Below are positions 39,243 to 49,145 of a stretch of DNA of 64,000 nucleotides, piece after piece. The DNA is taken from positions 308,425-372,424 of the forward strand of contig NZ_JAPFGD010000002.1 of the NCBI RefSeq assembly GCF_027257175.1, in the 5' to 3' direction. Position 1 is the stretch's first letter. Each line of letters begins with the position of its first letter. Made by a program: the position numbers and the translations under genes. A model generated the notes under the pieces. That model saw nothing but the letters and a program-made list of their open reading frames with translations, did no database searches and had not been told where the DNA came from. This DNA is from Castellaniella sp. S9 (GTDB lineage Bacteria > Pseudomonadota > Gammaproteobacteria > Burkholderiales > Burkholderiaceae_B).

Positions 39243-39923
39243 ATGCCCCTCATGGAACCGACCCACGCCACGCATCTTCCCGCCTCGCGCGACACCGACC
39301 GCTCCCAGGCCGCGATCCTGAGGGCGGCGCGCGACGAATTCGCCGAGCACGGTTTCGCCGGCGGGCGGGTCGACCGCATCGCCGAGCGCGCGGGCGTCAA
39401 CAAGCGCCTGATCTACTATTACTTCGGCAACAAGAACGCCCTGTTCCTGTCGGTGCTGGAGGGTGCGTATGCGGACATCCGGGCGGCCGAGCAGGGGCTG
39501 CACCTCGATGTGCTCGATCCGGTCCAGGCCCTGCGCAAGCTGGTGACCTTCACCTGGCATTATTTCCTCGAGCATCCCGAATTCCTGTCCCTGCTGGGCA
39601 GCGAAAACCTGCTGCGGGCCAGCCACCTCAAGAAATCCAGCAAGATCCGCGAAATGCACTCGCCATTGGTGCAGATGCTCGACACCCTGTTGGCGCGCGG
39701 TCGCGCGCAAGGCATTTTTCGCGCGGGCATCGACCCCGTGCAGCTCTATATCTCCATCGCCTCGCTGGGCTTCTTCTACCTGGCCAACAACCACACCCTG
39801 TCGGTGATCTTCGGACGCGACCTGCGCGCGCCCGACGCCCTGGACCAGCGCCTGGCCCACATGACCGACCTGGTGGTCGGCTACGCGTCCAGCCAGCCGG
39901 ACGACGGCGAGGGATATCCCTAG
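39243..39923 (+). CDS. TetR-family transcriptional regulator
   Basis: A 226-residue regulator with an N-terminal helix-turn-helix at about residues 20-66 (AILRAARDEFAEHGFAGGRVDRIAERAGVNKRLIYYYFGNK in shortened form: AEHGFAGGRVDRIAE then GVNKRLIYYYFG) and a ligand-binding C-terminus. Starts at 39243 or 39252. It precedes the ABC/sugar-enzyme operon on the same strand; a palindrome sits on that operon's promoter, so local repression is likely. The general look is like RutR/YcdC-type TetR proteins, which would fit the uracil-type permease at the operon's end, but this is only a resemblance. Confidence 0.9.
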   Translation: MPLMEPTHATHLPASRDTDRSQAAILRAARDEFAEHGFAGGRVDRIAERAGVNKRLIYYYFGNKNALFLSVLEGAYADIRAAEQGLHLDVLDPVQALRKLVTFTWHYFLEHPEFLSLLGSENLLRASHLKKSSKIREMHSPLVQMLDTLLARGRAQGIFRAGIDPVQLYISIASLGFFYLANNHTLSVIFGRDLRAPDALDQRLAHMTDLVVGYASSQPDDGEGYP

Positions 39924-39935
39924 GCCCGGTCGTTA

Positions 39936-39982
39936 TTGACACCTGATTCGCCTTACGATCATAATTCACCATTCAGTGAATT
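39936..39982 (+). promoter_or_regulatory. Promoter with overlapping palindromic operator
   Basis: TTGACA (39936-39941), an 18-base spacer and CATAAT (39960-39965) form a good sigma-70 promoter for the operon from 40042. A perfect 7-bp dyad, AATTCAC (39963-39969) and GTGAATT (39976-39982) around six bases, covers the end of the -10 and the expected start of transcription. That geometry fits repression by the TetR protein encoded just upstream. Confidence 0.7.
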
Positions 39983-40041
39983 AAGGAAAAAACGTGGGGC
40001 GCAGGCCGGAACATGGCAGGCGACACTGCGGGGAGCCCTGG

Positions 40042-40812
40042 ATGTTTCGCAAGTTGATCATGTCACCGGCCATACGGCCGATCCTGCTGGTCGTGTTCCT
40101 GGTCGTGCTCTGGGATCTCACCATCCGGCTTTTCAGCATTCCCGCCTACCTCATCCCGCCGCCGGGCAAAGTCATGGTCCAGCTCGTCGAGCAATGGCCG
40201 ATGCTGCTGTCCGAAAGCTACTTCACCACCGAGGCGACCGTCTGGGGCTTTCTCCTGTCCATCGTGGTCGGCGTGCCGATCGCCATGGTGATCGCCTATT
40301 CCCGGATCGTCGAATCCTACGTCTATCCGCTGCTGGTGTTCTCGCAAAGCGTGCCCAAGGTCGCGATCGCCCCGCTGTTCGTGGTGTGGTTCGGCTTCGG
40401 CATCCTCCCCAAGGTCATCACCGCGTTTCTGCTGGGCTTTTTCCCGATTGTCGTGTCCACCGTCATGGGCTTCAAGTCGGTCGAGTCCGATATGCTCGAC
40501 CTGGCCCGCTCCATGGGCGCGAGCCGGCTGCAGACCTTTTTCAAGATCAGCCTGCCGGCGGCGCTGCCGGCCATGTTCAGCGGCCTCAAGGTGTCGGTCA
40601 CGCTCGCCGTGGTCGGTGCGGTGGTGGGCGAATTCGTGGGCTCGAATTCCGGCATCGGCTACGTCCTGCAGGTGGCCAACGGAAACTTCGACCTGCCGCT
40701 GATGTTCGCCGGCTTGGTGCTGCTGTCGGTCATCGGCGTGCTGCTGTTCGCGGTCGTCGACCTGATCGAGCGCATGATGATCCCCTGGCATGCCTCGCAG
40801 CGCGTCAATTAG
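40042..40812 (+). CDS. ABC transporter permease (NMT1-type importer)
   Basis: A 256-residue inner-membrane permease of the SsuC/ThiX group with six or so helices and the ATPase-contact loop ARSMGASRLQTFFKISLPAA (about residue 156). GGGAG (40031-40035) lies 6 bases before the ATG; an in-frame GTG at 39994 would add an unlike N-terminus. First gene behind the TetR-controlled promoter. Confidence 0.9.
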   Translation: MFRKLIMSPAIRPILLVVFLVVLWDLTIRLFSIPAYLIPPPGKVMVQLVEQWPMLLSESYFTTEATVWGFLLSIVVGVPIAMVIAYSRIVESYVYPLLVFSQSVPKVAIAPLFVVWFGFGILPKVITAFLLGFFPIVVSTVMGFKSVESDMLDLARSMGASRLQTFFKISLPAALPAMFSGLKVSVTLAVVGAVVGEFVGSNSGIGYVLQVANGNFDLPLMFAGLVLLSVIGVLLFAVVDLIERMMIPWHASQRVN

Positions 40813-40923
40813 ATGATGGCGGGCTCGCGCCGGCGGCTCCCGGCGTGGGGATACCTGGTTTTTTCGTAGTCGCTCATGGCGGCTTGGACAATGACGGGCC
40901 GGCAGCGCCCAAAGGAGACACGC

Positions 40924-41934
40924 ATGATTCGCAACTTGCTCAAAGCAGGGCTGGGCCTGGCCCTGACCGCCGCGATGCTGGGCGCCGCGCCGGCCCAGGC
41001 TCAGGACAAACCCAAGGACGACGTCACGTTGATGCTGAACTGGTATCTGTACAGCGAGCATGCGCCGTTCTTCCTGGGCAAGAAGCTCGGCTACTACGCT
41101 GACGAAGGCATCAATCTCGACATCCAGGAGGGCCGGGGCTCCGCTGTCACCGCGCAGGCCGTCGCCGCCAAGTCCGTGAACTTCGGCTACATCGACGTGA
41201 CCACCATGATCAAGGCGGCCGCCAAGGGCGCCCCCCTGATCTCCACCGGCGTGCTGTTCCAGCTCAGCCCGATGTCGGTCATGGGCTTCGAGGAAAAGGG
41301 CATCAAGACGCCCCAGCAGATCATCGGCAAGACCGTGGCGGTCACCCCGGGCGACTCGATGTCGCAGATGTGGCCGATCTTCCTCAAGGCCAACAACATC
41401 GATCCCAGCCAGATCAACATCGTCTCGGGCGACGCCCAGACGAAACTCAACGCCGTCATGACCGGCCGTGCCGACATGCTGCTGGGCTACGTCATGGACC
41501 AGGCCATCAAGCTGCAGGACGCCACCGGCAAGGTGGTCCATCCGATCCGCTTTGCCGACTCGGGCGTCAACCAGATCAGCTCGGGCATCATCGTCAACAA
41601 GGACTGGCTGGCCGCGAACGAGGATCTGGCGCGCCGCTTCATGCGCGCCTCCACCCGTGCCGTCGAGGCGACGGTCAAGGATCCGCAGGCGGCCGTGGAC
41701 GCCATGCTCGAGGCCAAGCCCAAGGCGGGTGTATCCGAGACCCTGCTGGTCGGCCTGCAACGCAGCATCGAGCTCTATCACACCAAGGACACGGAAGGCC
41801 AGGCGCCGTTCCGCGTCGCCATGGACAACGTGGACAAATCGCTGGACCTGCTGGTCGAGTACGGCGGGGTCGACCCGGCGCACCGCGGCACCCCGGCCGA
41901 CTACGTGACCCTCGACTATCTCCCCAAGAACTGA
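40924..41934 (+). CDS. ABC transporter substrate-binding protein, NMT1/THI5-like
   Basis: A 336-residue periplasmic protein. A Sec signal peptide ends at AQAQ (about residue 27); the mature text LMLNWYLYSEHAPFFLGKKLGYYADEGI is the opening of NMT1-like proteins that bind pyrimidine precursors, riboflavin-like or other small molecules (given here as LMLNWYLYSEHAPFF and GYYADEGI). AAAGGAG (40911-40917) precedes the ATG. Partner of the flanking permease and ATPase. The downstream enzymes suggest the ligand is a sugar- or polyol-like compound or a conjugate, which would be unusual for this family. Confidence 0.88.
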   Translation: MIRNLLKAGLGLALTAAMLGAAPAQAQDKPKDDVTLMLNWYLYSEHAPFFLGKKLGYYADEGINLDIQEGRGSAVTAQAVAAKSVNFGYIDVTTMIKAAAKGAPLISTGVLFQLSPMSVMGFEEKGIKTPQQIIGKTVAVTPGDSMSQMWPIFLKANNIDPSQINIVSGDAQTKLNAVMTGRADMLLGYVMDQAIKLQDATGKVVHPIRFADSGVNQISSGIIVNKDWLAANEDLARRFMRASTRAVEATVKDPQAAVDAMLEAKPKAGVSETLLVGLQRSIELYHTKDTEGQAPFRVAMDNVDKSLDLLVEYGGVDPAHRGTPADYVTLDYLPKN

Positions 41935-41953
41935 AGCTGTATTGGACTCGCCC

Positions 41954-42733
<780 letters not shown>

Positions 42734-42758
42734 GAACCCGCCCGGTGCGGGACGAGAC

Positions 42759-44186
42759 ATGCAAGCCATACGCTTTGTAATCGAGGACATCGGCTTTGCC
42801 GAGCGCGATGTCGCCCTGCGGCTGCCCTTCAGGTTCGGCAGCGCCACCGTGCGGGCCTGCCCGCAGGCCTACGCCACGGCGCGCATTCGCCTCGAGGATG
42901 GCTCGACGTCGACCGGTTGCGCGGCCGAGATGATGATCCCCAAATGGTTCGACAAGAGCCCGGCGCTCTCGCAGGAGCAGAATTTCGGCCAGTTGCGCGA
43001 GGCGCTGGTCCTGGCCCGCGAGGCCTATCGTTCCGACTCGGCCCCGGACACCGCCTGGGGGCATTTCGCCCGCCACTATCGCGGCATCCATGAATCCGCG
43101 GCGCGGCGCGGCCTGCCGGCCCTGGTGGCCTCATACGGCCCCGCGCTGGTGGATCGCGCCGTGTTCGATGCCGTGTGCCGCGCTCTGGGAACCGGCTTCA
43201 GCGCGGCCATGTCCGCCAACGCCGCGGGCATGCGCCTGGACGGCACCGGCCTGGCCGACGACCTGCGGGATTTCGACCTGGATGCCTTCCTCGCCGCGCA
43301 TCCCGCCTCCCTGGCGGGGCGCACGGTCGCGGCCCGCCACACGGTCGGGCTGGCCGATGCGCTCGTCGATCCGCTGCCCGGTTCGCCCGAGGACGGATTG
43401 CCCTGCACCCTCACGCAAGCCATTGCCCGCTACGGCCATCGGCACTTCAAGCTCAAGCTCTCGGGCGATGCCGCAGCGGACGTCGAGCGCCTGGCCGAGA
43501 TCGCGCCCGTCATCCACGACGCGATGCGCCTGGTGACCTTCGACGGCAACGAACAATACCGTGATGCCGCGCACTTGGCCGAGTTCCTCGACCGCCTCGA
43601 GCGGCATCCGGGCCTGGCACCCCTGAGGGCCTGCCTGGCCTTCGTCGAACAGCCCATGGCGCGCGCCCATGCGCTGGACGCCGACGTCTCGGCGCTGGGC
43701 CTGCGCGTGCCCTTGCTGGTGGATGAGTCGGATGCGACGCTCGATGCGTTTCCGCGTGCCCGGGCGGCGGGCTATACCGGCATCTCCAGCAAGAGCTGCA
43801 AGGGTTTCTACAAATCCGTGCTCAATGCGGCGCGCTGCGCAGCCTGGTCGCGCGAGGCCGGACGCGAATACTTCCTGTCGGGCGAGGACCTGACCATGCA
43901 GGCCGGCCTGGGCATCCAGCAGGATCTGGCGCTGGTGGGCTGGCTGGGCCTCACCCATGTCGAACGCAACGGCCACCACTACGTCAACGGCCTGGCTGCC
44001 GCACCAGATACCGAGCAAAGCGGCTTCCTCGCCGGTTTCCCGACGCTCTATGGGCACAGCGACGGCGCCGTGCGGCTGCGCATCGACAACGGTCAGATCG
44101 ATCTAAGCAACCTCGACTGCCCCGGCTTCGCCACCGGAACGGCCGGGGGGCATGTTTCCTGGGACGCCATGCGTTCCACTTACTGA
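42759..44186 (+). CDS. Enolase-superfamily protein (muconate-lactonizing subgroup-like)
   Basis: A 475-residue protein whose C-terminal barrel carries the superfamily residues: Lys231/Lys233 (KLKL) on strand two, metal ligands Asp262 (TFDGNEQY), Glu297 (FVEQPM) and Asp322/Glu323 (LVDES), and Lys345 or Lys348 (SSKSCKG) on strand six. Lysines on strands two and six indicate the muconate-lactonizing/dipeptide-epimerase chemistry type: proton removal next to a carboxylate. It is about 100 residues longer than usual, with extra sequence between the capping domain and barrel (about 65-225). Likely a dehydratase, epimerase or cycloisomerase of a sugar-acid-like substrate; function not established. 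Confidence 0.8.
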   Translation: MQAIRFVIEDIGFAERDVALRLPFRFGSATVRACPQAYATARIRLEDGSTSTGCAAEMMIPKWFDKSPALSQEQNFGQLREALVLAREAYRSDSAPDTAWGHFARHYRGIHESAARRGLPALVASYGPALVDRAVFDAVCRALGTGFSAAMSANAAGMRLDGTGLADDLRDFDLDAFLAAHPASLAGRTVAARHTVGLADALVDPLPGSPEDGLPCTLTQAIARYGHRHFKLKLSGDAAADVERLAEIAPVIHDAMRLVTFDGNEQYRDAAHLAEFLDRLERHPGLAPLRACLAFVEQPMARAHALDADVSALGLRVPLLVDESDATLDAFPRARAAGYTGISSKSCKGFYKSVLNAARCAAWSREAGREYFLSGEDLTMQAGLGIQQDLALVGWLGLTHVERNGHHYVNGLAAAPDTEQSGFLAGFPTLYGHSDGAVRLRIDNGQIDLSNLDCPGFATGTAGGHVSWDAMRSTY

Positions 44187-44201
44187 ATCAAAAGGACTTC
44201 C

Positions 44202-45371
44202 ATGAATACGCAACGTCTTGGAATCATCATGCACGGCGTCACCGGACGCATGGGCATGAACCAGCACTTGATCCGCTCGATCGTGGCGATCCGCCGCCAG
44301 GGCGGGGTGGCCCTGGCCAATGGCGACAGGGTGATGCCCGATCCCATCCTGGTGGGGCGCAACCTGGACAAGGTCCGCGCGCTGGCGCAGGCCCACGGGG
44401 TCGAACGCTACAGCGACGACCTGGACGCCGCCCTGGCCAATCCCGAGGACACGGTGTTCTTCGACGCCGGCACCACGCAGATGCGCCCCGACCTGCTGGC
44501 GCGCGCCATTGCCGCCGGCAAGCACATCTATTGCGAAAAGCCCATCGCCACGGGCCTGGATGAGGCCCTGAGGGTTTGCCGCCTGGCGCGCGAGGCCGGC
44601 ATCAAGCACGGCGTGGTCCAGGACAAGCTGTTCCTGCCGGGCCTGCGCAAACTCGACATGCTGCGCCGCTCGGGCTTTTTCGGGCGCATGCTCTCGGTGC
44701 GCATCGAATTCGGCTACTGGGTGTTCGAAGGCGACCTGCAGCCCATCCAGCGCCCATCCTGGAATTACCGCAAGGAGGAAGGCGGCGGCATGATCCTCGA
44801 CATGGTCTGCCATTGGCGCTATGTGCTGGACAACTTGTTCGGCGAGGTCCAGTCCGTATCCTGCCTGGGCGCCATCCACATTCCCGAGCGCTGGGACGAG
44901 CAGGGCCGGCTGTACGAGGCGACCGCCGATGACGCCGCTTACGCCACCTTCGAGCTCAAGGGCCATGGCGGCGAGCCCGTCATCGCCCAGGTCAACAGCT
45001 CCTGGACCACGCGCGTGCGCCGCGACGATCTGGTGACCTTCCATGTCGACGGCACGCATGGCTCGGCGGTCGCCGGCCTGACCGATTGCGTGTCGCAGGC
45101 GCGGGTGAACACGCCGCGCCCGGTCTGGAACCCCGACGAAAAACAAAAGATGCCGTTCATGGACCAGTGGCAGACGGTGCCGGACACCGAGGTCTACGAC
45201 AACGGGTTCAAGATCCAGTGGGAGCATTTCATCCGCCACGTCGCGGCCGACGAACCCTTCCGCTGGACCCTCGAGGAAGGGGCCAAGGGCGTGCAACTCG
45301 TCGAGACGGCGCTGCAAAGCTGGAAGGAGCGCCGCTGGGTCGACGTGCCGGCGCTGTTCCCGAACCACTGA
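44202..45371 (+). CDS. Gfo/Idh/MocA-family oxidoreductase
   Basis: A 389-residue NAD(P)-dependent oxidoreductase. The N-terminal Rossmann fold has HGVTGRMGMNQ (11-21) in place of the usual GxGxxG, and the family EKP motif lies at 112-114 (CEKPIATG). Such enzymes oxidise sugars, inositols or sugar acids. It follows the enolase-superfamily gene by 15 bases and precedes the DUF993 gene by 13, so the four enzyme genes are surely one transcript. Confidence 0.9.
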   Translation: MNTQRLGIIMHGVTGRMGMNQHLIRSIVAIRRQGGVALANGDRVMPDPILVGRNLDKVRALAQAHGVERYSDDLDAALANPEDTVFFDAGTTQMRPDLLARAIAAGKHIYCEKPIATGLDEALRVCRLAREAGIKHGVVQDKLFLPGLRKLDMLRRSGFFGRMLSVRIEFGYWVFEGDLQPIQRPSWNYRKEEGGGMILDMVCHWRYVLDNLFGEVQSVSCLGAIHIPERWDEQGRLYEATADDAAYATFELKGHGGEPVIAQVNSSWTTRVRRDDLVTFHVDGTHGSAVAGLTDCVSQARVNTPRPVWNPDEKQKMPFMDQWQTVPDTEVYDNGFKIQWEHFIRHVAADEPFRWTLEEGAKGVQLVETALQSWKERRWVDVPALFPNH

Positions 45372-45384
45372 CCGAGGAGGCCTC

Positions 45385-46575
45385 ATGAGCAACCGCATCC
45401 TGCTGCCCACGCCGTCCGGCGGGCTTGAAACCTATACCTTGCGCGGCGTCGCCGCGCCCCGGCCGGCCGGTGGCGCGGCCTTCAACCGCATCGCTTATTC
45501 AGCGGCCCACGTCGTCTCGGATCCTCTCGCGGCCGTGGACCCCTGGGTCGATTGCGCCATCGATTGGGACGCCACCATCGATTACCGCCGCCACCTGTGG
45601 TCCCTGGGCCTGGGGGTGGCCGAGGCCATGGACACGGCGCAACGCGGCATGGGCCTCGATTGGACGACCTCGCTGGAACTCATCCGGCGCTCGCTCGACG
45701 CCGCGCGCGATGTGCCCGGTGCCAGCGTGGCCTCGGGCTGCGGGACCGATCACCTGGCCCCCGAGGCGGCGCGCACGCTCGAGGACGTCATCGCGGCTTA
45801 CGAGCAGCAGGTCGAGGCGATCGAGGCCCTGGGCGGGCGGCTGATCCTGATGGCCAGCCGCGCCCTGGTGCGCGTGGCGCGCGGCCCCGAGGATTATGCC
45901 CGGGTCTACGGCCGCATCCTCGAGCAGGTGCGCGAGCCCGTGATCCTGCACTGGCTGGGCGACATGTTCGACCCCCAATTGCGAGGCTACTGGGGCGACG
46001 AGGACATCTCGCGGGCGATGGACACCGCGCTGGGCGTCATCGCCGACCATGCCGCCAAGGTCGACGGCATCAAGGTCTCGCTGCTGGACAAGGACCGCGA
46101 GCTCGAGATGCGCCGCCGCCTGCCCGAGGGGGTGCGCATGTATACCGGCGACGATTTCAATTATGCCGAGCTGATCGCCGGCGACGGCGTGGGCGAGCTG
46201 CCCACGCATCGCCACAGCGATGCGCTGCTGGGGATCTTCGACGCCATCGCGCCGGCGGCCAGCGCCGCGCTGGCCGCGCTGGCGGCGGGGGACGCGGCGC
46301 GCTTCCACGAGATCCTCGCGCCGACCGTGCCGCTGTCGCGGCATATCTTCGCGGCGCCGACCCGGTTCTACAAGACGGGCGTGGTCTGCGTCGCCTGGCT
46401 CAATGGCCACCAGGACCACTTCTCGATGGTGGGTGGGCAGCAGAGCGCCCGGTCCCTGCAGCACATCGCCGAACTGTTCCGCCTGGCCGACCAGGCCGGT
46501 GTGCTCGAGCGCCCCGACCTGGCCGTCCAGCGCATGGCGCAGTGGCTGGCGGTCCACGGCATTCATCAATCCTGA
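45385..46575 (+). CDS. DUF993 family protein (dihydrodipicolinate-synthase-like aldolase fold)
   Basis: A 396-residue protein matching my recollection of DUF993, a family distantly related to dihydrodipicolinate synthase/N-acetylneuraminate lyase barrels. Visible points are GCGTDHL, VILHWLGDMFDPQL, a lysine-bearing strand DGIKVSLLDK (a possible Schiff-base Lys), and GDDFNYAELI. An aldol cleavage or related carbon-carbon step is the natural guess. It has the strong GAGGAGG-like site (GAGGAGGCCTC) before the ATG. No experimentally defined function is known to me. Confidence 0.78.
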   Translation: MSNRILLPTPSGGLETYTLRGVAAPRPAGGAAFNRIAYSAAHVVSDPLAAVDPWVDCAIDWDATIDYRRHLWSLGLGVAEAMDTAQRGMGLDWTTSLELIRRSLDAARDVPGASVASGCGTDHLAPEAARTLEDVIAAYEQQVEAIEALGGRLILMASRALVRVARGPEDYARVYGRILEQVREPVILHWLGDMFDPQLRGYWGDEDISRAMDTALGVIADHAAKVDGIKVSLLDKDRELEMRRRLPEGVRMYTGDDFNYAELIAGDGVGELPTHRHSDALLGIFDAIAPAASAALAALAAGDAARFHEILAPTVPLSRHIFAAPTRFYKTGVVCVAWLNGHQDHFSMVGGQQSARSLQHIAELFRLADQAGVLERPDLAVQRMAQWLAVHGIHQS

Positions 46576-46585
46576 GAGGCGCGGC

Positions 46586-47449
46586 ATGCGGGATTTGTCC
46601 AAGGATCACGAACTTCTGTCCCTGAACACCGCCACGGTGCGCAAGCAGTGGCGGCTGGATACCATCATCGATGAATGCGCCCGGCGCGACATCCGGGCGA
46701 TCGCGCCCTGGCGCGACCAGGTGGCCGCCGTCGGCCTGGACATCGTGGCTCGGCGCCTGCGGGAAACGGGGATCCGCCTGTCGGGCTATTGCCGCGGCGG
46801 ATTCTACCCGGCGGCGGACGCGGCCGGTTTGGCCGCGGCGCTCGAGGACAATCGGCGCGCGGTGGACGAGGCCCGCACGCTGGATGCGCCCTGCCTCGTC
46901 CTGGTGGTGGGGGCCCTGCCCGGTGCGCTGCAGGGCGCGCCGGCCTATACCGACATCGCGCGGGCGCGCAGCGAGGTGCGCGACGGCATCGCCGCCACGC
47001 TGGAGTACGCCCGCACGGTCGGCATGCCGCTGGCGATCGAGCCCCTGCATCCCATGCAGGCCGCCGAGCGCGCCTGCGTCAATACGCTCGAGCAGGCGCT
47101 GGACCTGTGCGATGAGCTCGATCCGGAGCGCACCGGCATGCTGGGCGTGGCCGTGGACGTCTATCACGTGTGGTGGGATCCGAAGCTCCATGGGCAGATC
47201 CGGCGTGCCGGCGCCGATCGGCTGCTGGCCTACCATGTGTGCGACTGGCTCGCGCCCACGCGCGACCTCCTGAACGACCGCGGCATGATGGGCGACGGCG
47301 TGATCGAGCTCAAGACCATCCGCCGCGAGATGGAGGCGGCCGGCTATGCGGGCCTTTGCGAGGTCGAGATCTTTTCCGAGGACTGGTGGAGCCGCCCCGG
47401 CGAGGAGGTCCTGGAGACCTGCATCCAGCGGCATAGATCCATTGTCTAG
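46586..47449 (+). CDS. Sugar phosphate isomerase/epimerase family TIM-barrel protein
   Basis: A 287-residue AP-endonuclease-2/xylose-isomerase-like barrel. Metal-ligand candidates sit in AIEPLHP, VAVDVYHVWWDP, YHVCDWLAP and EVEIFSEDWW (Glu, Asp, His, Glu in barrel-end positions). It starts 10 bases after the DUF993 gene with GAGAGG upstream. It would isomerise or epimerise a keto-sugar or inositol-like intermediate. Last of the four linked enzymes. Confidence 0.87.
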   Translation: MRDLSKDHELLSLNTATVRKQWRLDTIIDECARRDIRAIAPWRDQVAAVGLDIVARRLRETGIRLSGYCRGGFYPAADAAGLAAALEDNRRAVDEARTLDAPCLVLVVGALPGALQGAPAYTDIARARSEVRDGIAATLEYARTVGMPLAIEPLHPMQAAERACVNTLEQALDLCDELDPERTGMLGVAVDVYHVWWDPKLHGQIRRAGADRLLAYHVCDWLAPTRDLLNDRGMMGDGVIELKTIRREMEAAGYAGLCEVEIFSEDWWSRPGEEVLETCIQRHRSIV

Positions 47450-47548
47450 CCTCTGCGGGTCTTGACGGAAGGCTTGCGCGGGGTGGCCGACCGGCCATAA
47501 ACTTGCGCCACCCCTCCCGCGTCCACCTTTTCCCGAGGCCCGTTCCCC

Positions 47549-48868
47549 ATGTCCAATTCCTATTTTCCGCAGTGGCGCCGCGTACCCGGCGCCGCCGCGG
47601 GCGCCGTGGTCCAGCCCGACGAGACCATGCCCTGGCCCCAGACGGTGGCGATGGGCGCGCAGCACGTGGTCGCCATGTTCGGCTCCACGATCCTCGCGCC
47701 GCTCATCATGGGCTTCGATCCGAACATGGCGATCCTCATGTCAGGGATCGGTACGCTGATCTTCTTTCTCTTCGTGGGCGGGCGCGTGCCCAGCTACCTG
47801 GGGTCCAGCTTCGCCTTCATCGGCGGGGTCATCGCGGTGACGGGCTATGCGGGCAGCGGCCCGAACCCGAACATCGGCGTCGCCCTGGGGGCCATCATCA
47901 TCTGCGGCCTGGTCTATACGGCGATCGGCGTGCTGACCGCCTGGATCAGCGCCAGGACCGATGGGGGCTCGGGCTGGATCGACGCCTGGATGCCGCCGGT
48001 GGTCACCGGCGCCGTGGTGGCCGTCATCGGCCTGAACCTCGCACCCATCGCCGCCAAGGGGGCCATGGGCGGAACGCTGTTCGAGTCCGCCATGGCCATC
48101 ATGACCATCCTGTGCGTGGGCGGGGTGGCGGTCTACACCCGCGGCATGGTCCAGCGTCTGCTGATCCTGGTGGGCCTGCTGCTGGCCTGCGTGATCTATG
48201 CCGTCCTCACCAACGGCCTGGGCATGGGTACGCCCATTGATTTCAGCGCTATCGGCGCCGCGCCCTGGCTGGGCCTGCCGACGTTCTCGACGCCGGTGTT
48301 CGAGGCGCACGCCATCAGCCTGATCGCGCCCGTGGCCATCATCCTGGTGGCCGAGAACCTGGGCCACATCAAGGCGGTCAGCGCCATGACCGGCCAGAAC
48401 CTGGACCGCTACCTGGGCCGCGCCTTCATCGGCGACGGCGTGGCCACCATGGTGTCGGGGGCGGTCGGCGGCACCGGCGTGACCACCTATGCCGAAAATA
48501 TCGGCGTCATGACCGTCACCCGTATCTATTCCACCCTGGTTTTCGTGGTCGCGGCGCTGATTGCGATCTTCCTGGGCTTCTCGCCCAAGTTCGGGGCGGT
48601 GATCCAGGCCATTCCGGCGCCCGTGCTGGGCGGCATGTCGATCGTGGTGTTCGGCCTGATCACCATCGCGGGGGCGCGCATCTGGGTCGTGAACCAGGTC
48701 GATTTCAGCGACAACCGCAATCTGATCGTGGCCGCGGTCACCTTGATCCTGGGCGCCGGCAATTTCTCGGTCGCCATCGGCGCCTTCCGCCTGGACGGTA
48801 TCGGCACCGCGACTTTCGGCGCCATCATCCTGTATGCGCTGCTGAAGGGCCGGCGCCAGCGGGGCTGA
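47549..48868 (+). CDS. Uracil/xanthine-type nucleobase permease (NCS2 family)
   Basis: A 439-residue inner-membrane permease of the UraA/RutG/uracil-xanthine group, about 14 membrane segments expected. Family text includes [18 protein letters not shown] (helix 1), [20 protein letters not shown] (with the substrate-contact Glu) and [15 protein letters not shown]. It lies 99 bases after the isomerase gene; a weak promoter-like TTGCGC-N16-CATAAA (47474-47501) suggests it may also be expressed alone. Position between carAB and greA hints at pyrimidine salvage or transport of a related base. Confidence 0.92.
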   Translation: MSNSYFPQWRRVPGAAAGAVVQPDETMPWPQTVAMGAQHVVAMFGSTILAPLIMGFDPNMAILMSGIGTLIFFLFVGGRVPSYLGSSFAFIGGVIAVTGYAGSGPNPNIGVALGAIIICGLVYTAIGVLTAWISARTDGGSGWIDAWMPPVVTGAVVAVIGLNLAPIAAKGAMGGTLFESAMAIMTILCVGGVAVYTRGMVQRLLILVGLLLACVIYAVLTNGLGMGTPIDFSAIGAAPWLGLPTFSTPVFEAHAISLIAPVAIILVAENLGHIKAVSAMTGQNLDRYLGRAFIGDGVATMVSGAVGGTGVTTYAENIGVMTVTRIYSTLVFVVAALIAIFLGFSPKFGAVIQAIPAPVLGGMSIVVFGLITIAGARIWVVNQVDFSDNRNLIVAAVTLILGAGNFSVAIGAFRLDGIGTATFGAIILYALLKGRRQRG

Positions 48869-48933
48869 GGGGCAGCCCCAGGCGCGCAGGACGAACCCCG
48901 GCGTCCGGCGGGGCGGGGGACCGGGGCAGGGGC

Positions 48934-48962
48934 TTGCTTTTTCCCGGCGTTTTGCTCAAAAT
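48934..48962 (+). promoter_or_regulatory. Candidate promoter in the greA upstream region
   Basis: TTGCTT (48934-48939), 17 bases, CAAAAT (48957-48962). A transcript would start near 48969 and meet an intrinsic terminator within about 35 bases. Confidence 0.4.
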
Positions 48963-48972
48963 AGCCTCAAGT

Positions 48973-49004
48973 ACCCCGGTGACTTCGGCCGGGGCTTTAT
49001 TTTG
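48973..49004 (+). terminator. Intrinsic terminator after the permease gene / in the greA leader
   Basis: Hairpin CCCCGG (48974-48979) with CCGGGG (48989-48994), followed by CTTTATTTT. About 105 bases after the permease stop. It could end the accessory operon or act as an early terminator in the greA leader. Confidence 0.75.
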
Positions 49005-49141
49005 GGCGGGCAACTTGCGGGGCGTACCCCGTGGAATCGGCCGATGGCCGATCCGCTTGCCGCCCACGCCGGGTGCAAGCATGCCCGGCCGATCCGTCAG
49101 TGCAAGGTCAGGCGCCTCTCGTGTGCGAGGCGTCTTTTTAC
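49004..49141 (+). ncRNA. Candidate structured RNA upstream of greA
   Basis: Extensive self-complementarity: an outer stem pairs 49004-49013 with 49057-49065 (nine pairs, one bulged G); inside it are hairpins GCGGGG-CGTA-CCCCGT (49017-49032) and ATCGGCC-GAT-GGCCGAT (49036-49052). Next comes GCCGGG/CCCGGC (49068-49089), and finally a canonical terminator ending in TCTTTTT. No ORF of note fits. It could be a small RNA or a folded leader element. Existence as a transcript is inference. Confidence 0.4.
49111..49141 (+). terminator. Intrinsic terminator upstream of greA
   Basis: CGCCTC (49113-49118) pairs with GAGGCG (49127-49132) and is followed by TCTTTTT. It forms the 3' end of the folded region before it. 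Confidence 0.75.
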
Positions 49142-49145
49142 TTTT

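Noticed and set aside
49004..49080. tRNA from the cloverleaf-like fold
   Set aside because: No T-loop GTTCGAATC-type sequence, no seven-pair acceptor stem with anticodon loop geometry.
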